From: Cocos nucifera
Taxonomy: Eukaryota > Streptophyta > Magnoliopsida > Arecales > Arecaceae
Length of the DNA stretch: 64,000 nucleotides
NCBI GenBank assembly: GCA_006176705.1
Contig: QRFJ01000479.1
Span: 346,382 to 410,381 of the forward strand
Direction of reading: 5' to 3'
Shown here: one piece after another, positions 9,817 through 21,988 of the stretch
Layout: each line of letters opens with the position of its first letter
Position numbering within the stretch: position 1 is the first letter of the stretch
Translations under genes and position numbers: made by a program
The notes under the pieces: model-generated
Seen by the model: the letters and a program-made list of their open reading frames with translations, nothing else
What the model was told of the DNA's origin: nothing
The model's database searches: none

Positions 9817-10691
9817 TAAAGTCAATCAGAATGATATCAAATATTCTATCTTCCACTTGAGTTCATAGAACTTCTTAGTTTCGAGGCCTTAGCAAATAGA
9901 TCAGTCAACTTTTTCTTTTACATCGATCTTCTAAAGATCAATGTCACCCAGATCTAATATCTAAGATGAAAGCAATGTAGAATACGCTGGTCCTTGGGTT
10001 TTTTAGCCTGAGCTATGGCTCCAGTGCTACGATAGGACTGGACCATTGGTGGAGGGTGCCACTCCTAACCAACTAATGAACCTTAGCAACTACATAGCTT
10101 ATATGGCAGCATCATATGCCACGATATACTTTACATCCCTAATTGAATAGGCTAAAGTATACTGCTTGGAATCCTTCTAGCAGATTGCTCCTACAATTAG
10201 GGTTTGACACAACATTCTCTTATTATCATCTTGTTTTAACTAAAATTAAAACATCCACATATTTTAAGTCAGTACTTCCATATTTGAGTCACTGAATCTT
10301 AGTATTTTTCAAATACTTAAGGATTGTCTATATAATCTTTCAGTGGCTTTCACTTGGATCAGATTGGTATCTGCTCACTATCTCTAGTGAGTATACCATG
10401 TTTGGTCTCGTACATAGGGAAATAGGATGATAGCTAAATCTTTATTCCTTGCAATGCTGGAATGCCATTCCTGATTAAGAGAATTTCATCCTCAAACATC
10501 ACAAGAAATAACACTACAAAATATTTTGCCTAATTATAAATATAGGATTTATCTTTGTTCATAACAAAGATATACGTTCGGAACGTATATTCGAACTTTG
10601 AGATGATACTCAAATAGGCTTTATAGGTCCTTATCTTTCTATCTGCACTACTCTAATCTTATTAAAAATTCATTCACACCCAATACATTTT
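9817..10691 (-). pseudogene. X RT/RNase H remnant
   Basis: On the minus strand the recognisable pieces are an IGCE*IF stretch (matching the IGCKWIF part of RT), a degraded EDEILLIRN (the YVDDILLIGN region), SRYQSDPSE, and RNase H pieces such as EYIA-like and GVAPS-like stretches with many stops. Parts of RT are missing compared with N3. It continues the block at 23816 across Y. Confidence 0.7.
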
Positions 10692-11755
10692 TATTGAAAA
10701 ATATGTGCTAAAGCCAATTATCTAAGTGGAAGGTGGTTAGAATTAGTATATGAATTATCTAATAATAATAGTTATTTGGTTGATTCATCATAAAAGTTCT
10801 ATCTTTCTTAAATAAACTCCTAAATTATGATGAAGTCCTTAGAACCACAATCAATTGATAAAGAAGGATTTATCGAATGGTTCTTAAATTGTTCATGATC
10901 AAATGATAAATTATTAACAAGGATGATAACTTATCGAGTGTAGGTCGCTATATGCCATATGCGTTGGTTGTTCTCGTAACCAAGTGGTGTGGAGATACTG
11001 GTATGGCATTCAGATGAAATGTAGGAGTACATCTGCACTGAATGTGTCTAATGTAGCACTCTACTATCAAGAGCAGCTAGCTAAGGCTAATGGATATAAG
11101 TGTCCCTCCGATCTGAGATCACCATGGTGACTTGCAAGCAACTCACTGTACTTTGATGTCAGACTGCTTGTATTTTTAATATAGGTTCGAAAGATTTTTG
11201 GGTACAGTCAAGTACTTGTTAAATCAGTGTGTGAGTTAAAATGGGATCGACCACTCCTGATTAACTTTAGGAAGAGAATGACTCGATGTGTTTTAATTTA
11301 GCAAAACCTAGACCTGGGTAATCCTCATGAGGAGTCACGAGATTTGCAAAATTTTGAGACATAATAAAGATGACTTGTATGAGTATTTGACAACATACTC
11401 AAAGTTATCTTGAGTATTATTGGTCAAAGGGATAAATTATATGGTAACCATAGGTCAGGATTCTAAGAATGTTGCTTTGCATACATTCGACCTATCAGAA
11501 TGTCAGAAACCATTACTAGATGGTAACTTTGATTGATACAGAAATTAATTTTTATGCTACCAGCTTAGGTTCAAACCATGGGGTCACATACATTAGAGCT
11601 TATAATCTGATTAGATGATTAATTGATGATTGAGAATCATTCTAAGGTCAATCCATAAATATGATTGATGTTTGAGCTATGCAAGTATTGTAGAAAGATC
11701 GATTAGAAATTGAATTGCTAATTAGCTCAATTTGATTGAGCAATTAGGCTGAGAT

Positions 11756-14031
11756 TGAAGGAAAATTCTTATTTCCCGGACCAGGTTCGTTCAGATCTGA
11801 TTAGATCAAGAGATATATTTCAAAAAAAAATTTTTAAAAATCTAAATCAGATCTAAGATATTTTAAATCTAATTATTATTATTTTAAAAATTAAAATAAA
11901 ATTAGATAAATTAAATCAGATTTAATTTACCTTGATATGGGTAATCCTATTATCCGTTGATGATCCTATTTGCAGCGGAAGGTTCTGAATCTAACCATGC
12001 AAGTGCCTGGCCTCTACCAATATCCACTCGGGTTGGATCTGGAGATCCTCTTCTTCTCTATCACATCTTCAAAAATTAGATCTGGATCTGATCTGGAGGA
12101 TCTTCAAAACTCCTTTTGAAGATCAGCAGTCGTCCTTTGCAGCAGCCAGCCTTCTAGCTTTTACTTGCCTTTCTCTTGTCTAGATTGCACCAACCAAGGT
12201 CTAAAACCCTTTTGGACGTGGAGAGGAGAGGGAGAAGGTGGTTTGGCATGAAGGAAGAGGGGAGAGGCAGCCTTGGGGCATGGAAATTATGATTCCTTTC
12301 AATCACTTCCAATCCAATCTAGGTTGGGCGCAGGGTCGTATTTATAGACTGTCTGTGATCCAACTTCTCTTCTTCCCAACCAATCATAACTCTTTGTGAA
12401 ATCAGATCTAAATCTGATTGGTGGGAATAGAGTCCCCTGGATTCCTCCTTAGAGGGTGCCTAAGACCAATCAAAGTTGGTTCTTAGGAGAACTCTAATTG
12501 GAATCCAAAAAGAAGATGGAGTCCTTGTCCAACAAGGACTCCTAGGCGCCTCCAACTTGGGCACATGCCTAGGGTGGCGTGCGCCCTCCTCCTTGCCAAG
12601 TTCTGATAGGAGGAAAAGCCCCCACCAGCTCTCCAATTAGTGCGTGACATGTGGTCAAAAGTCAAAGTGTCAATGGTCAACATTTGACCAGTCAAAGGTA
12701 GACTTTTGACCAAAGTCAAAGAACAAGAAATGGCGGGTGACCAAAAATGGCAGGTAATGTCTTACAAAATAAGACAACCTTTTCTGACTTAGACAACCTC
12801 CAGTCAAACCATATGAAGGCCTCTGATTGAGCACAAACTCCTTTGGCTCAGGCAAGACAACTTATTTATGATAGTAAAAGAAGAACGTTAGGTTCAATCG
12901 AGTGCTAGCACGATTTCCTTGAACCTAATTGAATCTCATTCAGATCAATTTAATTGGACCAGTTCAATTGATGATCATCAGATTCAAACCTTTGTTTGTG
13001 TGACCCAATTAGGTTCAATTCTGTATGGTAATGGGATATATCATGATCTCTATCATCGACATCATCGAAACTCCTTTCGATGGATCAGAACTCTTCTGAT
13101 TCGAACAGCTAGAATGATCGATCATCTAAATCATTCTAATTGCTCCCAAAATCCACCTATGACACCTAGCAGTATATGATGGCAACCCATCAGAGCTGAA
13201 TGTGAACCTCTTGGTGCAGCTACTTGTGTGATTAAGTTCTTCTATCTTGAGCTCCGATCAGATTTGGGTTAAGGTAAACTCGTCAAACCCTAGTTTCTAT
13301 CATATGATGTAATCATTCGATTCAAGTCCGATGTGAAAATCTAAATAGAAACTCTTTCTATTATTTCACTCTGCCATGGCCATGGGCTTCTAGACTTGAT
13401 TCTCATGATCATCATAGGGCTGCTCCTCTACCACCGAGGTAGATAGATTTCATCTTGATGCCATCCAGTTCCTACAATGAACATACTATAGCCAACATAC
13501 ACCTTAGGGTTCCATATGGCTAGGAGACCAAGTAATGGTGTAGTCAAACTATAACATCCTCAAGGTGAACTGCCGATGCATCTCAGGTCAAAGAACCAGA
13601 CACACTACTGCAGCATCGAGTCAATCATTGACGAGAAGGTAGACTCCCTAATGACTACTCGAGGTGGCCCTCGTTCTCTAACGAGTATCTATACTCTCGC
13701 TCCAGTGTCTCCACACTATAGACTCAAGACTCATGTACTAAAGAGAAGCGATTGTACACCAACCTTCCGGATCAATCACCATCCTCATGATGGTCCTATG
13801 GTCGGAAGCATTTTATGAGTTAACAATGATTATTCATGTCTTTAATTTTCAACTTTTGAAAATATGAATTATCATTACCATTAACTCAAAGGATGTATCA
13901 CAGACACTAAATACACATATGTGATAGAAAATAACCCATTTTATTGATATTAGTTAAAATTATAATTTTGCCCTTAGAAGTGTATTACAAGTGTCAGCCA
14001 ATTCTGGCTTCTAGGGCACATATATCTAACA
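11756..14031 (-). mobile_element. N1 3' LTR
   Basis: 2276 bp; TGTTAGATATATGTGCCC...TTCCTTCA in element orientation. A TATAAATA box lies on the minus strand at 12339-12346. It is alignable end to end with 19693-21988 and with S1. Confidence 0.93.
12339..12346 (-). promoter_or_regulatory. TATA box of N1 3' LTR
   Basis: TCTATAAATAC on the minus strand, at the same LTR position as in the 5' LTR (20280-20287) and S1 (44190-44197). Confidence 0.6.
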
Positions 14032-14050
14032 ATCTCCCACTTGTCCTAAA
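14032..14050 (-). other. N1 polypurine tract
   Basis: Minus strand GACAAGTGGGAGAT immediately before TGTTAGATATATG. The same sequence in slightly altered form adjoins the 3' LTRs of N2 and N3. Confidence 0.75.
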
Positions 14051-14059
14051 GCCAATTAG

Positions 14060-14520
14060 CTACAAGTCTAAGTCCCATCTTCTCAAGGTGGACTTCGAAC
14101 TTCTGCTAGCCCAACGGCTTTGTAAGTGGGTCTGCCACATTGTCTGTAGAGTTGACTCTCTTGACCTCGACATAATCCTTCTCGAGGTAATCACGGATGA
14201 GGTGGTATCACCGTTTGCTTGGAACTCTTCCAGCCGACAACACCACCATTGCCAAAAATAGACTCCTAGATGTCGACTTTCGATCATCTACATCGGACAT
14301 GAAATCCGAGTCTGTATATTCCTGGACTTGAGGTTCTCCATTACAAAACCACATCATATCCTTAGTTCTTCTCAAGTACTTAAGATACATTTCATAGAAT
14401 CCAGTGTTCTTCACCTGATTTGATTGATATCTGCTTGTGACACTCACAGCATGGACTATATCAGGTCGTGTACATAGCATGGCATACATGAGGCTCCCTA
14501 TTGCAGAGAGCATAAGGGAT
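14060..14520 (-). pseudogene. N1 RNase H remnant with internal deletion
   Basis: Begins with SAIGSLMYAMLCTRPD, then YTDSDFMSDVDDRKST, which carries an RNase H acidic residue pair. After VPSKR the sequence jumps to YHLIRDYLEK, so about 200 bp that hold the EAEY and DNNG segments in N3 (59185-59390) are missing. The C-terminus (HLEKMGL) lies just before the polypurine tract. Not functional. Confidence 0.8.
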
Positions 14521-15670
14521 CTTGCTCATGCGTTCTATTCCTCAGTGTGCTGGGGCACTTCTTCTTGGAAAGATGAATACCATGTCTGAAGGTATAATCC
14601 CTCTCTTAGAGTTTTTCCATACTAAAACCTCTTAGTACATTCCTCTATGTACATCTTCTGTGAAAGTCCTAGCATCCTATTCGGTCTATCCCTATAGACC
14701 TTAATTCCTAAAATAAAGGATGCTTTTTCCTAGGTCTTTCCATGGAGAATTCTCCTTGGACAACCATAATTCATTGACTGTTGTCCATCATGGGAATATC
14801 ATCACGCATAAAGGAGGATGTCAATCTACAGTACAAATAACAAGGAAGACAACAGCGCTCCCACATACCTCTTTTGTAACGACACGAGTGGGTGTCCATA
14901 GCTTACATTGTAATTGATGAAACCAAACTTTTTGATCACATCATTGAAACGAGTGTTCCAGCTCCGAGATGCTTGCTTAAGTCCATATATGGACCTTTGC
15001 AGCTTGCAAACCTTGTGATCAGTATCACTGGATGTGAAACCTAGCGGCTGTTCCATATAGATATCTTCCTCAAGATATCCATTTAAGGAATGCCATTTTC
15101 ACGTCCATTTGCCATATTTCATAATCGAAATAGGCTGCAACGGCAAGCAATGTGCGGATGGATTTTAGCATAGCCTACTGGGGAAAAGGTATCCTGATAG
15201 TCAATGCCTTCGCGTTGACTATAACCTTTTGCCACTAGTCTAGCCTTGAATGTCTCCACATTCCCATCTGCACCAATCTTTCTCTTGAAGATCCATTTAC
15301 ACCCAATAGGTACTATACCTTCTGGTGGATCTACCAAGGTCCAGACTTGGTTTGAGTGCATCGAGTCAATTTCTGACTGCATTGCCTCTAGCCATTTCTC
15401 GGAGTCGATATCTGATATCGCCTCGTTGTAGGTTTTGGGATCATCACCATGAGCACCATTACCTACGAGGAACATTTTCTCTACTTCCTCTGAAATAATA
15501 CCTAAGTATCTTTCAGGGGGACGGAAAACTCTTTCCGATCTACGAGGTGGAGGAGGTAGTGTTCTTATTGGCTCAACCTGATTTGGTTCCAATTGGTCCT
15601 TAGCTCGTTGTACTTGTGAGACTTTCTCATCAAGCTTAATCTGCTTTCCAATGCCGCTATCTTGAATAAA
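14521..15670 (-). pseudogene. N1 reverse transcriptase region
   Basis: An ORF at 15119-15592 covers the linker (PPPPRRSERVFRPPERYL) and the RT start (VWTLVDPPEGIVPIGCKW, then ARLVAKGYSQREGIDY). A one-base insertion near 15170 (AGTAGGCTATG against AGTAGCTATG) and another near 15090 break the frame. A second ORF at 14826-15056 carries MEQPLGFTSSD and KLQRSIYGLKQASRSW. The YVDD site is ruined near 14815-14830. Copia order gag-PR-INT-RT-RH is kept. Confidence 0.85.
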
Positions 15671-16985
15671 CTATTTTTCAAGAAAGATGGCATGTCGACT
15701 CACAATCACATTGTGGTCTTCTGGAATGTAGAAATAGTATCCTAATGACTCTTTAGGATATCCTATGAATCGAGCTCTGAAGGACCTAAACTCTAACTTG
15801 TCCGCTTGTTGTCTTTTGACATGAGCCGGACAACCCCAAATTCTGAGATGACTCAGACTTGGTTTCTTACCGTGCCATATCTCATACGGTGTGGTAGGAA
15901 CGGTTTTAGAGGGAACCCTATTCAGTAGATAAATTGAAGTTAACAATGAGTGTCCCCAAAGAAAATCAGGGAGGTCTGTGAAGCTCATCATGGATCGAAC
16001 CATATCCAATAGAGTCCGATTTCTCCATTCTGAAACCCCGTTGAGTTGAGGTGTTCCTGGTGGAGTCCATTGAGAGACTATGCCATTTTCCTTGAGATAG
16101 TCTAGAAATTTTCGGCTAAGGTATTCACCTCCTCGATCTGATCGAAGAACCTTAATGGGTTTTCCAGTTTATTTTTCTACTTCATGTCTGAATTCTTTGA
16201 ACTTTTCAAAAGCTTCAGACTTGTGTCTCATAAGATACACATACCCATACCTAGACAGATCATCGGTAAAGGTAATGAAGTAGACAAAATTGCCTCTAGC
16301 CGGCACATCAAATGGGCCGCACACATCAGTATGTACTAGGGCAAGGAGATCTGTGGCCCTCTCCCCATGTCCAACAAAAGGGAGTTTAGTCATTTTGCCT
16401 TGAAGACAAGATTCACAAGTTGGATATGACTCGAAAGTCAATGGACTCAATAGCCCATTTTTCTCCAATTTGTTGATCCTATCTTCTGCTATATGACCTA
16501 ATCTCAGGTGCCATAGATATCTGTCGTTTGGACTATCCCTAGGTCGTTTGGCATTCACGTTTTGCTCGATAGTTAGAATAGGTACATCAATATGTAGCTG
16601 ATAAAGACCATTAATAAGGAAACCATTTGCAATTTTATTTCTTTCATAAAGAATGTTACAATGGTCCTTAAAGAAGGTGATCACATAACCTTCTTGTGCT
16701 AAGCATGAAACAGAAATCAAATTCCTGCTAGCTGCAGGCACATAATAACAGTCTTTCAAAACTAAGTCTAAACCAGATGGTAATCGAAGAGGGTATGTTC
16801 CCACGGCTACTGCAGCAACTCTTGCTCCATTACCGATGCATAGGATCATGTCTCCATCCCTCAGCCTCCTGCTATCCTCAAGACCCTGCATGGAAGTGCA
16901 CAGATGAGCACTAGAACCAGAGTCAAGCACCCAACTGGATGCAGAAGAAATCGTAAGGTTAGACTCAATAACGAGCATACCTCCA
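15671..16985 (-). pseudogene. N1 protease and integrase
   Basis: One frame from 16978. Aspartic protease motif LDSGSS (D at 16922-16924). GAG-pre-integrase and zinc-binding part: LWHLRLGHI (H-x4-H) then TCESC. Integrase core: HTDVCGPF, FTDDLSRYGYVYL and NGVSEWRNR, i.e. the D, D, E residues are all present. In-frame stops are at 16169-16171 (TAA in EVEK*TGK) and 15671-15673 (TAG in FLEK*FIQ). The second stop is shared with P1, N2 and N3. This is the best preserved integrase in the window. Confidence 0.9.
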
Positions 16986-17007
16986 GAAGGACCTTCCTTC
17001 TTGTTCT

Positions 17008-17820
17008 TCAGGGTGGCCAGGTAAGTAGGGCAGTTCCGCTTCCAATGGCCGTCGCTGTTGCAATGGAAATACTTTCCTTTGACATCGGCCTTTCATCTTC
17101 GGCTCTGCCTTCTTCTTCTTTGATCCTTCCACCTTTCTGCTTTTTCACAGACTTCTTTTTCTTTCCATAAGACTTTCTTTTGGAAGAAGTCCGTTCCATA
17201 GCAAGAACTGAGCCTTTAGAACCTTTCATAGAAAGCTCAGCGGTAACCAGCATATTCATTAATTCGGCCAAGGAATTTTGAAGTTTATGCATGTGGTAAT
17301 TCATGATGAATTGCCCATATGCATCAGTCAAGGATTGCAGAATAATATCATTCTGCAGGTCCAAGTCTAACTTCACACCGAGCTTCTCAAGCTCTTCCAT
17401 GTCCTTGATCATTGTCAGACAGTGATCTTGGACTGACTGCCCATCACGCATCTTAGCCTTAAAAAGTCATTTCGTGACTTGATATTTGGCTGCGCGACTC
17501 TGTTCACCAAACATCTCCTGCAGGTGAGCCAACATTTGGCGAGCAGTCCCGATATCTTCATGTTGGCGCTGGAGCTCATCAGACATCGAGCCCAACATGT
17601 AATATCTGGCCTTATTATCTTCGTCTATCCATTTTTTCCAGAGACGCTCTCTGTTCAAGTGGATGGACGGGCTGGTAAGGTGGGAGGGTCCTGGTCCAAG
17701 TACATGGGTTAACTTCTCGAAACCCAAAATAATTTTGTAGTTCCTGAGCCAATCTTTATAATTGGGTCCAGTCAGTCTATGTGTGTCCAGGATACGTGCC
17801 AATGGGTTGGACGCAGACAT
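17008..17820 (-). pseudogene. N1 gag
   Basis: Start chosen at MSASNPLARILDTHRL (ATG near 17820) because N2 begins at the same methionine; six extra upstream codons are open. UBN2/DUF4219-like copia gag: NYKDWLRNYK, then YYMLGSMSDELQRQHE. TGA at 17467-17469 replaces an arginine codon (N2 has R). A lysine-rich tract is followed by two one-base insertions, which put the CCHC knuckle in another frame (KYFHCNSDGHWKRNC). The first knuckle cysteine is tyrosine. Gag and pol form a single polyprotein in this family. Confidence 0.88.
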
Positions 17821-19678
17821 TTTTCTGTAGAGAGTCAAAGATTCTAGTTAGATACTGTAATTATGACTTGACCAATTTATTTAGGAATTTTATTTTTAAA
17901 CAAATTAGCTCCCACTATTTTCTCGGATCCCTACACTCCCTCTGTAGAGATGCGAAAATCTCCATGATTAATGATTTCTAGTGGGTGGTGCGGTCTCACC
18001 AACTGACTCATCACCTCACCTAACAGTTATTGGTGATGGGTTAGCCAATGAGTGAACAACTCTTGTTCAATGATTCTCTAATCATGGTGCACCCAAACTT
18101 GGTCTCTAATTCATGAATCTCACCGTATCCGGAATATTGATCCACTCCTTAGTTAAGTCAGACCCACCATTTGCATAGACTGGGTTCCTAATTGAGTCTC
18201 TCACCGTATCCAAAATATTGAGCCCAACTCATCCTCCAGCCCATAGCATCCAATGCCTAATAGACATGGTTGCATCTTCCGGTGCAACTGAGCCACTGTA
18301 TCCAGTCGAGAACAATCAACCCCGGGAAGGGCCCGCACATCTACAATGGTGGAAGACCTCAGACTTAATCTTTTCTTAGGGAGAATTGATTCAGGTCTCA
18401 TTAAACTAGACTTGGTCATAGTCATAACAATTATGACTAACCTAGTGGCATGGGTTAGCTCGGATTATTGACCACCTCAGATCAGAACTGTGTCAACAGA
18501 TATGGCCAGGTAAGTGAGATCGGTGGAAGGAATATGCCATTAACTCGTACAAGAACGCATTCAGGTCGAGTAGCTTCCAATTAAAAACCAGTCGGTCGTA
18601 TGTGCCAAACTTACCTTAGACACCAAATTGTTGAGCCAGAACCAATTGGGTTAGCCTACAATCCAGACTCTAACCTCTGAGCCTAATTAGGTCTTGCTTG
18701 ATCGTGACTCGATCTTGACCCAGACTTAATCCTATTAGGCTGGTCAATTTAAGCATTGTTGATCCCATCTAACCAACTCTTGATTCGGTTTGATCAACCG
18801 CTTAGACCTAATTGAGCTACCCAAGCCCGAACCCAGTATTATGAATATGTCTTAGATCTGAAATTCTCAATTTTAGACCTAATTAATATTCCATAATCTT
18901 AATTTCTTAATTAAGTAGGGTTCATAAACAAAATATGCACAATAAATCCTAGGGTTTCAGGATCTAGGGTTTTGCAGAAAGTAAGTTTTGGGTTTCTGAT
19001 TAAGGACGAACATGCAGCACCCCTACACATCATAAGAACACCCCATCGAATGGAAAGAGAGGGCCTTTAAACCCTTCTTCATTCTTATGATCGGACGGCC
19101 AAGAGGAACGCCTTAATCAGGAACATGCAATACTACAAAATAGTTTTAGATCTATATCATATATCTCATATACAAATTAGATCTAATCATGGCATATTTT
19201 GCATACATCTCATGTATCGAATCATGCATATTTTTCAGATCTAAATTATCTCATAATAATCTAAAAAATTAGATTTAAATTGATCTAATCAAAATAAATT
19301 CTAATCTAGATAATTATGTAGAACTATTCTACAACTAGTCTAGACATGCATCAATCATATCTCATATGATATTTAAAATTAAATAATTTTTATTTGCTAT
19401 TTTTTAGATGTTATTATAACCATTATAATATCAAAAAATAGTAAATAAATAGATCTAAAATATGATTTAATCAAGATTAAATCAAAAAACATGCAAGACT
19501 ATTCTATAGAACTATTCTATTTTAGAACTAGTCATGCATATTTCTAATCTTAGATCCAAATCATTTAATTTTAATTTTTTTGATTTTAGATCTGATCACA
19601 TCTCATGTGACATCTAAAATCATTTATTTTCTAATTAAAATAAATTTAAAATTAGATCTAAATACTTTTAGAACCATG
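17821..19678 (-). other. N1 untranslated leader
   Basis: About 1.85 kb between the primer site and gag. No ORF is conserved between N1, N2 and N4 leaders; stretches such as the CATCACCTCACCTAACAG block (about 18009) recur in N2 (about 47951) and, inverted, in N4. Likely packaging and leader sequence. Confidence 0.7.
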
Positions 19679-19690
19679 TCTCTGATACCA
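19679..19690 (-). other. N1 primer binding site
   Basis: Minus strand TGGTATCAGAGA, the initiator-methionine tRNA site usual for plant copia elements, three bases from the LTR end. Confidence 0.85.
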
Positions 19691-19692
19691 GT

Positions 19693-21988
19693 TGAAGGGA
19701 AAATCCTGATTTTCCGGACCAGGTTCGTTCAGATCTGATCAGATCAAGAGATATATTTCAAAAATTTTTTTTTTTGATCTAATCAGATCTGAGATATTTT
19801 CAGATCTAATTCTTATTATTTTAATAAATAAAATAAAATAAGATAAATTAAATCAAATTTAATTTACCTTGATTTGGGTAATCCTATTACCCATTGATGA
19901 TCCTGTTGCAGCGGAAGGTTCTGGATCTAGCCACGCAAGTGCCTGGCCTCTACCGATATCCACTCAGGTTGGATCTGGAGATCCTCTTCTTCTCTATCAC
20001 GTCTCCAAAAATTCAGATCTGGATCTGATCTGGAGGATCTTCAAAACTCCTTTTGAAGATCAGCAGTCGTCCTTTGCAGCAGCGCAGCCTTCTAGCTTTT
20101 GATCGCCTTTCTCTTGATCTAGATTGCACCAACCAAGGTCCAAAACTCCTTTTGGATGTGGAGAGGAGAGGGAGAAGGTGGTTTGGCATGGAGGAAGAGG
20201 GGAGAGGCAGCCTTGGGGCATGGGAATTGTGATTTCTTTCAATCACTTCCAATCACAATCTGGGTTGGGCGCAGGGTCTTATTTATAGACTAAGCTGTGA
20301 TCCAACTCCTCTTCTTCCCAACCAATCACAACTCTTTGTGAAATTCAGATCTAAATCTGATTGGTGGGAATAGAGTCCCCTGGATTCCTCCTTAGAGGGT
20401 GCCTAAGACCAGTCAAAGTTGGTTCTTAGGAGAACTCTAATTGGAATCCAAAAAGGAGATGGAGTCCTTGTCCAACAAGGACTCCTAGGCGCCTCCAACT
20501 TGGGCACACGCCTAGGGTGGCGTGCGCCCTCCTCCTTGCCAGGTTCTGGCAGGGGGACAAGGCCCCCACCAGCTCTCCAATAGGTGCATGACATGTGGTC
20601 AAAAGTCAAAGTGTCAATGGTCAACATTTGACCAGTCAAAGGTCAGACTTTTGACCAAAGTCAAAGAACAAGAAATGGCAGGTGACCAAAAATGGCAGGT
20701 AATGTCTTACAAAATAAGACAACCTTTTCTGACTTGGACAACCTCCAGTCAGACCATATGAAGGCCTCTGATTGAGCACAAACTCCTTTGGCTCAGTCAG
20801 GACAACTTATTTATGATAGTAAAAGAAGAACGTTAGGTTCAATCGAGTGCTAGCACGATTTTCTTGAACCTAATTGAATCTCATTCAGATCAATTGAACT
20901 GGATCAGTTCAATTGATGATCACCAGATTCAAACCCTTGTTTGTGTGACCCAGTTAGGTTCAGTTCTGTATGGTAATGGGATATGTCATGATCTCTATCA
21001 TCGACATCATCGAAACTCCTTTCGATGGATCAGAACTCTTCTGATTCGAACAGCTAGAATGATCGATCATCTAAATCATTCTAATTGCTCCCAAAATCCA
21101 CCAGTGACACCTAGCAGTATATGGTGGCAACCCATCAGAGCTGAATGCGAACCTCTTGGTGCAGCTACCTGTGTGATTAAGTTCTTCTATCTTGAGCCCC
21201 GATCAGATTAGGGTTAAGGTGAACTCGTCAAACCCTAGTTTCTGTCATATGATGTAATCATTCGATTCGAGTCCGATGTGAAAATCTAAATAGAAACTCT
21301 TTCTATTATTTCACTCTACCATGGCCATGGGCTTCTGGACTTGATTCTCATGATCATCATAGGGCTGCTCCTCTACCACCGAGGTAGATAGATTCCATCT
21401 TGATGCAATCCAGTTCCTACAATGAACATGCTATAGCCAACATACACCTCAGGGTTCCATATGGCTAGGAGATCGAGTAATGGTGTAGTCAAACTATAAC
21501 ACCCTCAAGGTGAACTGCCGATGCATCTCAGGTCAAAGAACCAGACACACTACTGCAGCATCGAGTCAGTCATTGACGAGAAGGTAGACTCCCTAATGAC
21601 TACTCGAGGTGGTCACGCTCAGTGCCCTCGTTCTCTAACGAGTATCTATACTCTCGCTCCGGTGTCTCCACACCGTAGACTCAAGACTCATCTACTAAAG
21701 AGAAGCGATTGTACACCAACCTTCTAGATCAATCACCATCCTCGTGATGGTCCTATGGTCGGGAGCATTTTATGAGTTAACAATGATTATTCATGTCTTA
21801 AATTTTCAACTCTTAAAAATATGAATTATCATTATCATTAACTCAAAGGATGTATCACAGACACTAAATACACATATGTGATAGAAAATAACCTATTTTA
21901 TTGATATTAGTCAAAATTATAATTTTGCCCTTAGAAGTGTATTACAAGTGTCAGCCAATTCTAGCTTCTAGGGCATATATATCTAATA
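19693..21988 (-). mobile_element. N1 5' LTR
   Basis: 2296 bp, matching 11756-14031 throughout, with scattered differences. TATA box on the minus strand at 20280-20287. Outer end CTAATA is a one-base change from CTAACA. Confidence 0.93.

Larger units (their letters stand above)
11756..21988 (-). mobile_element. N1: full-length minus-strand Ty1/copia element
   Basis: About 10.2 kb. 3' LTR 11756-14031, internal 14032-19692, 5' LTR 19693-21988. Target duplication GAGAT at 11751-11755 and 21989-21993; excision restores the Y LTR sequence (GGCTGAGATCAAGTC). Primer site TGGTATCAGAGA complement at 19679-19690 and a polypurine tract after 14031. It is the innermost insertion of its stack and has the longest open segments of its family here, but carries stops, indels and a deletion. 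Confidence 0.93.

Noticed and set aside
12919..13179. ORF repeated at 20864-21211 and 43271-43537
   Set aside because: It is antisense sequence of the N-family LTR, open by chance in three similar LTRs and closed in N2 and N3.
19679..19690. tRNA-like sequence GATACCA
   Set aside because: It is the complement of a tRNA 3' end used as primer site; no tRNA gene structure is present here or at 27717 and 49624.
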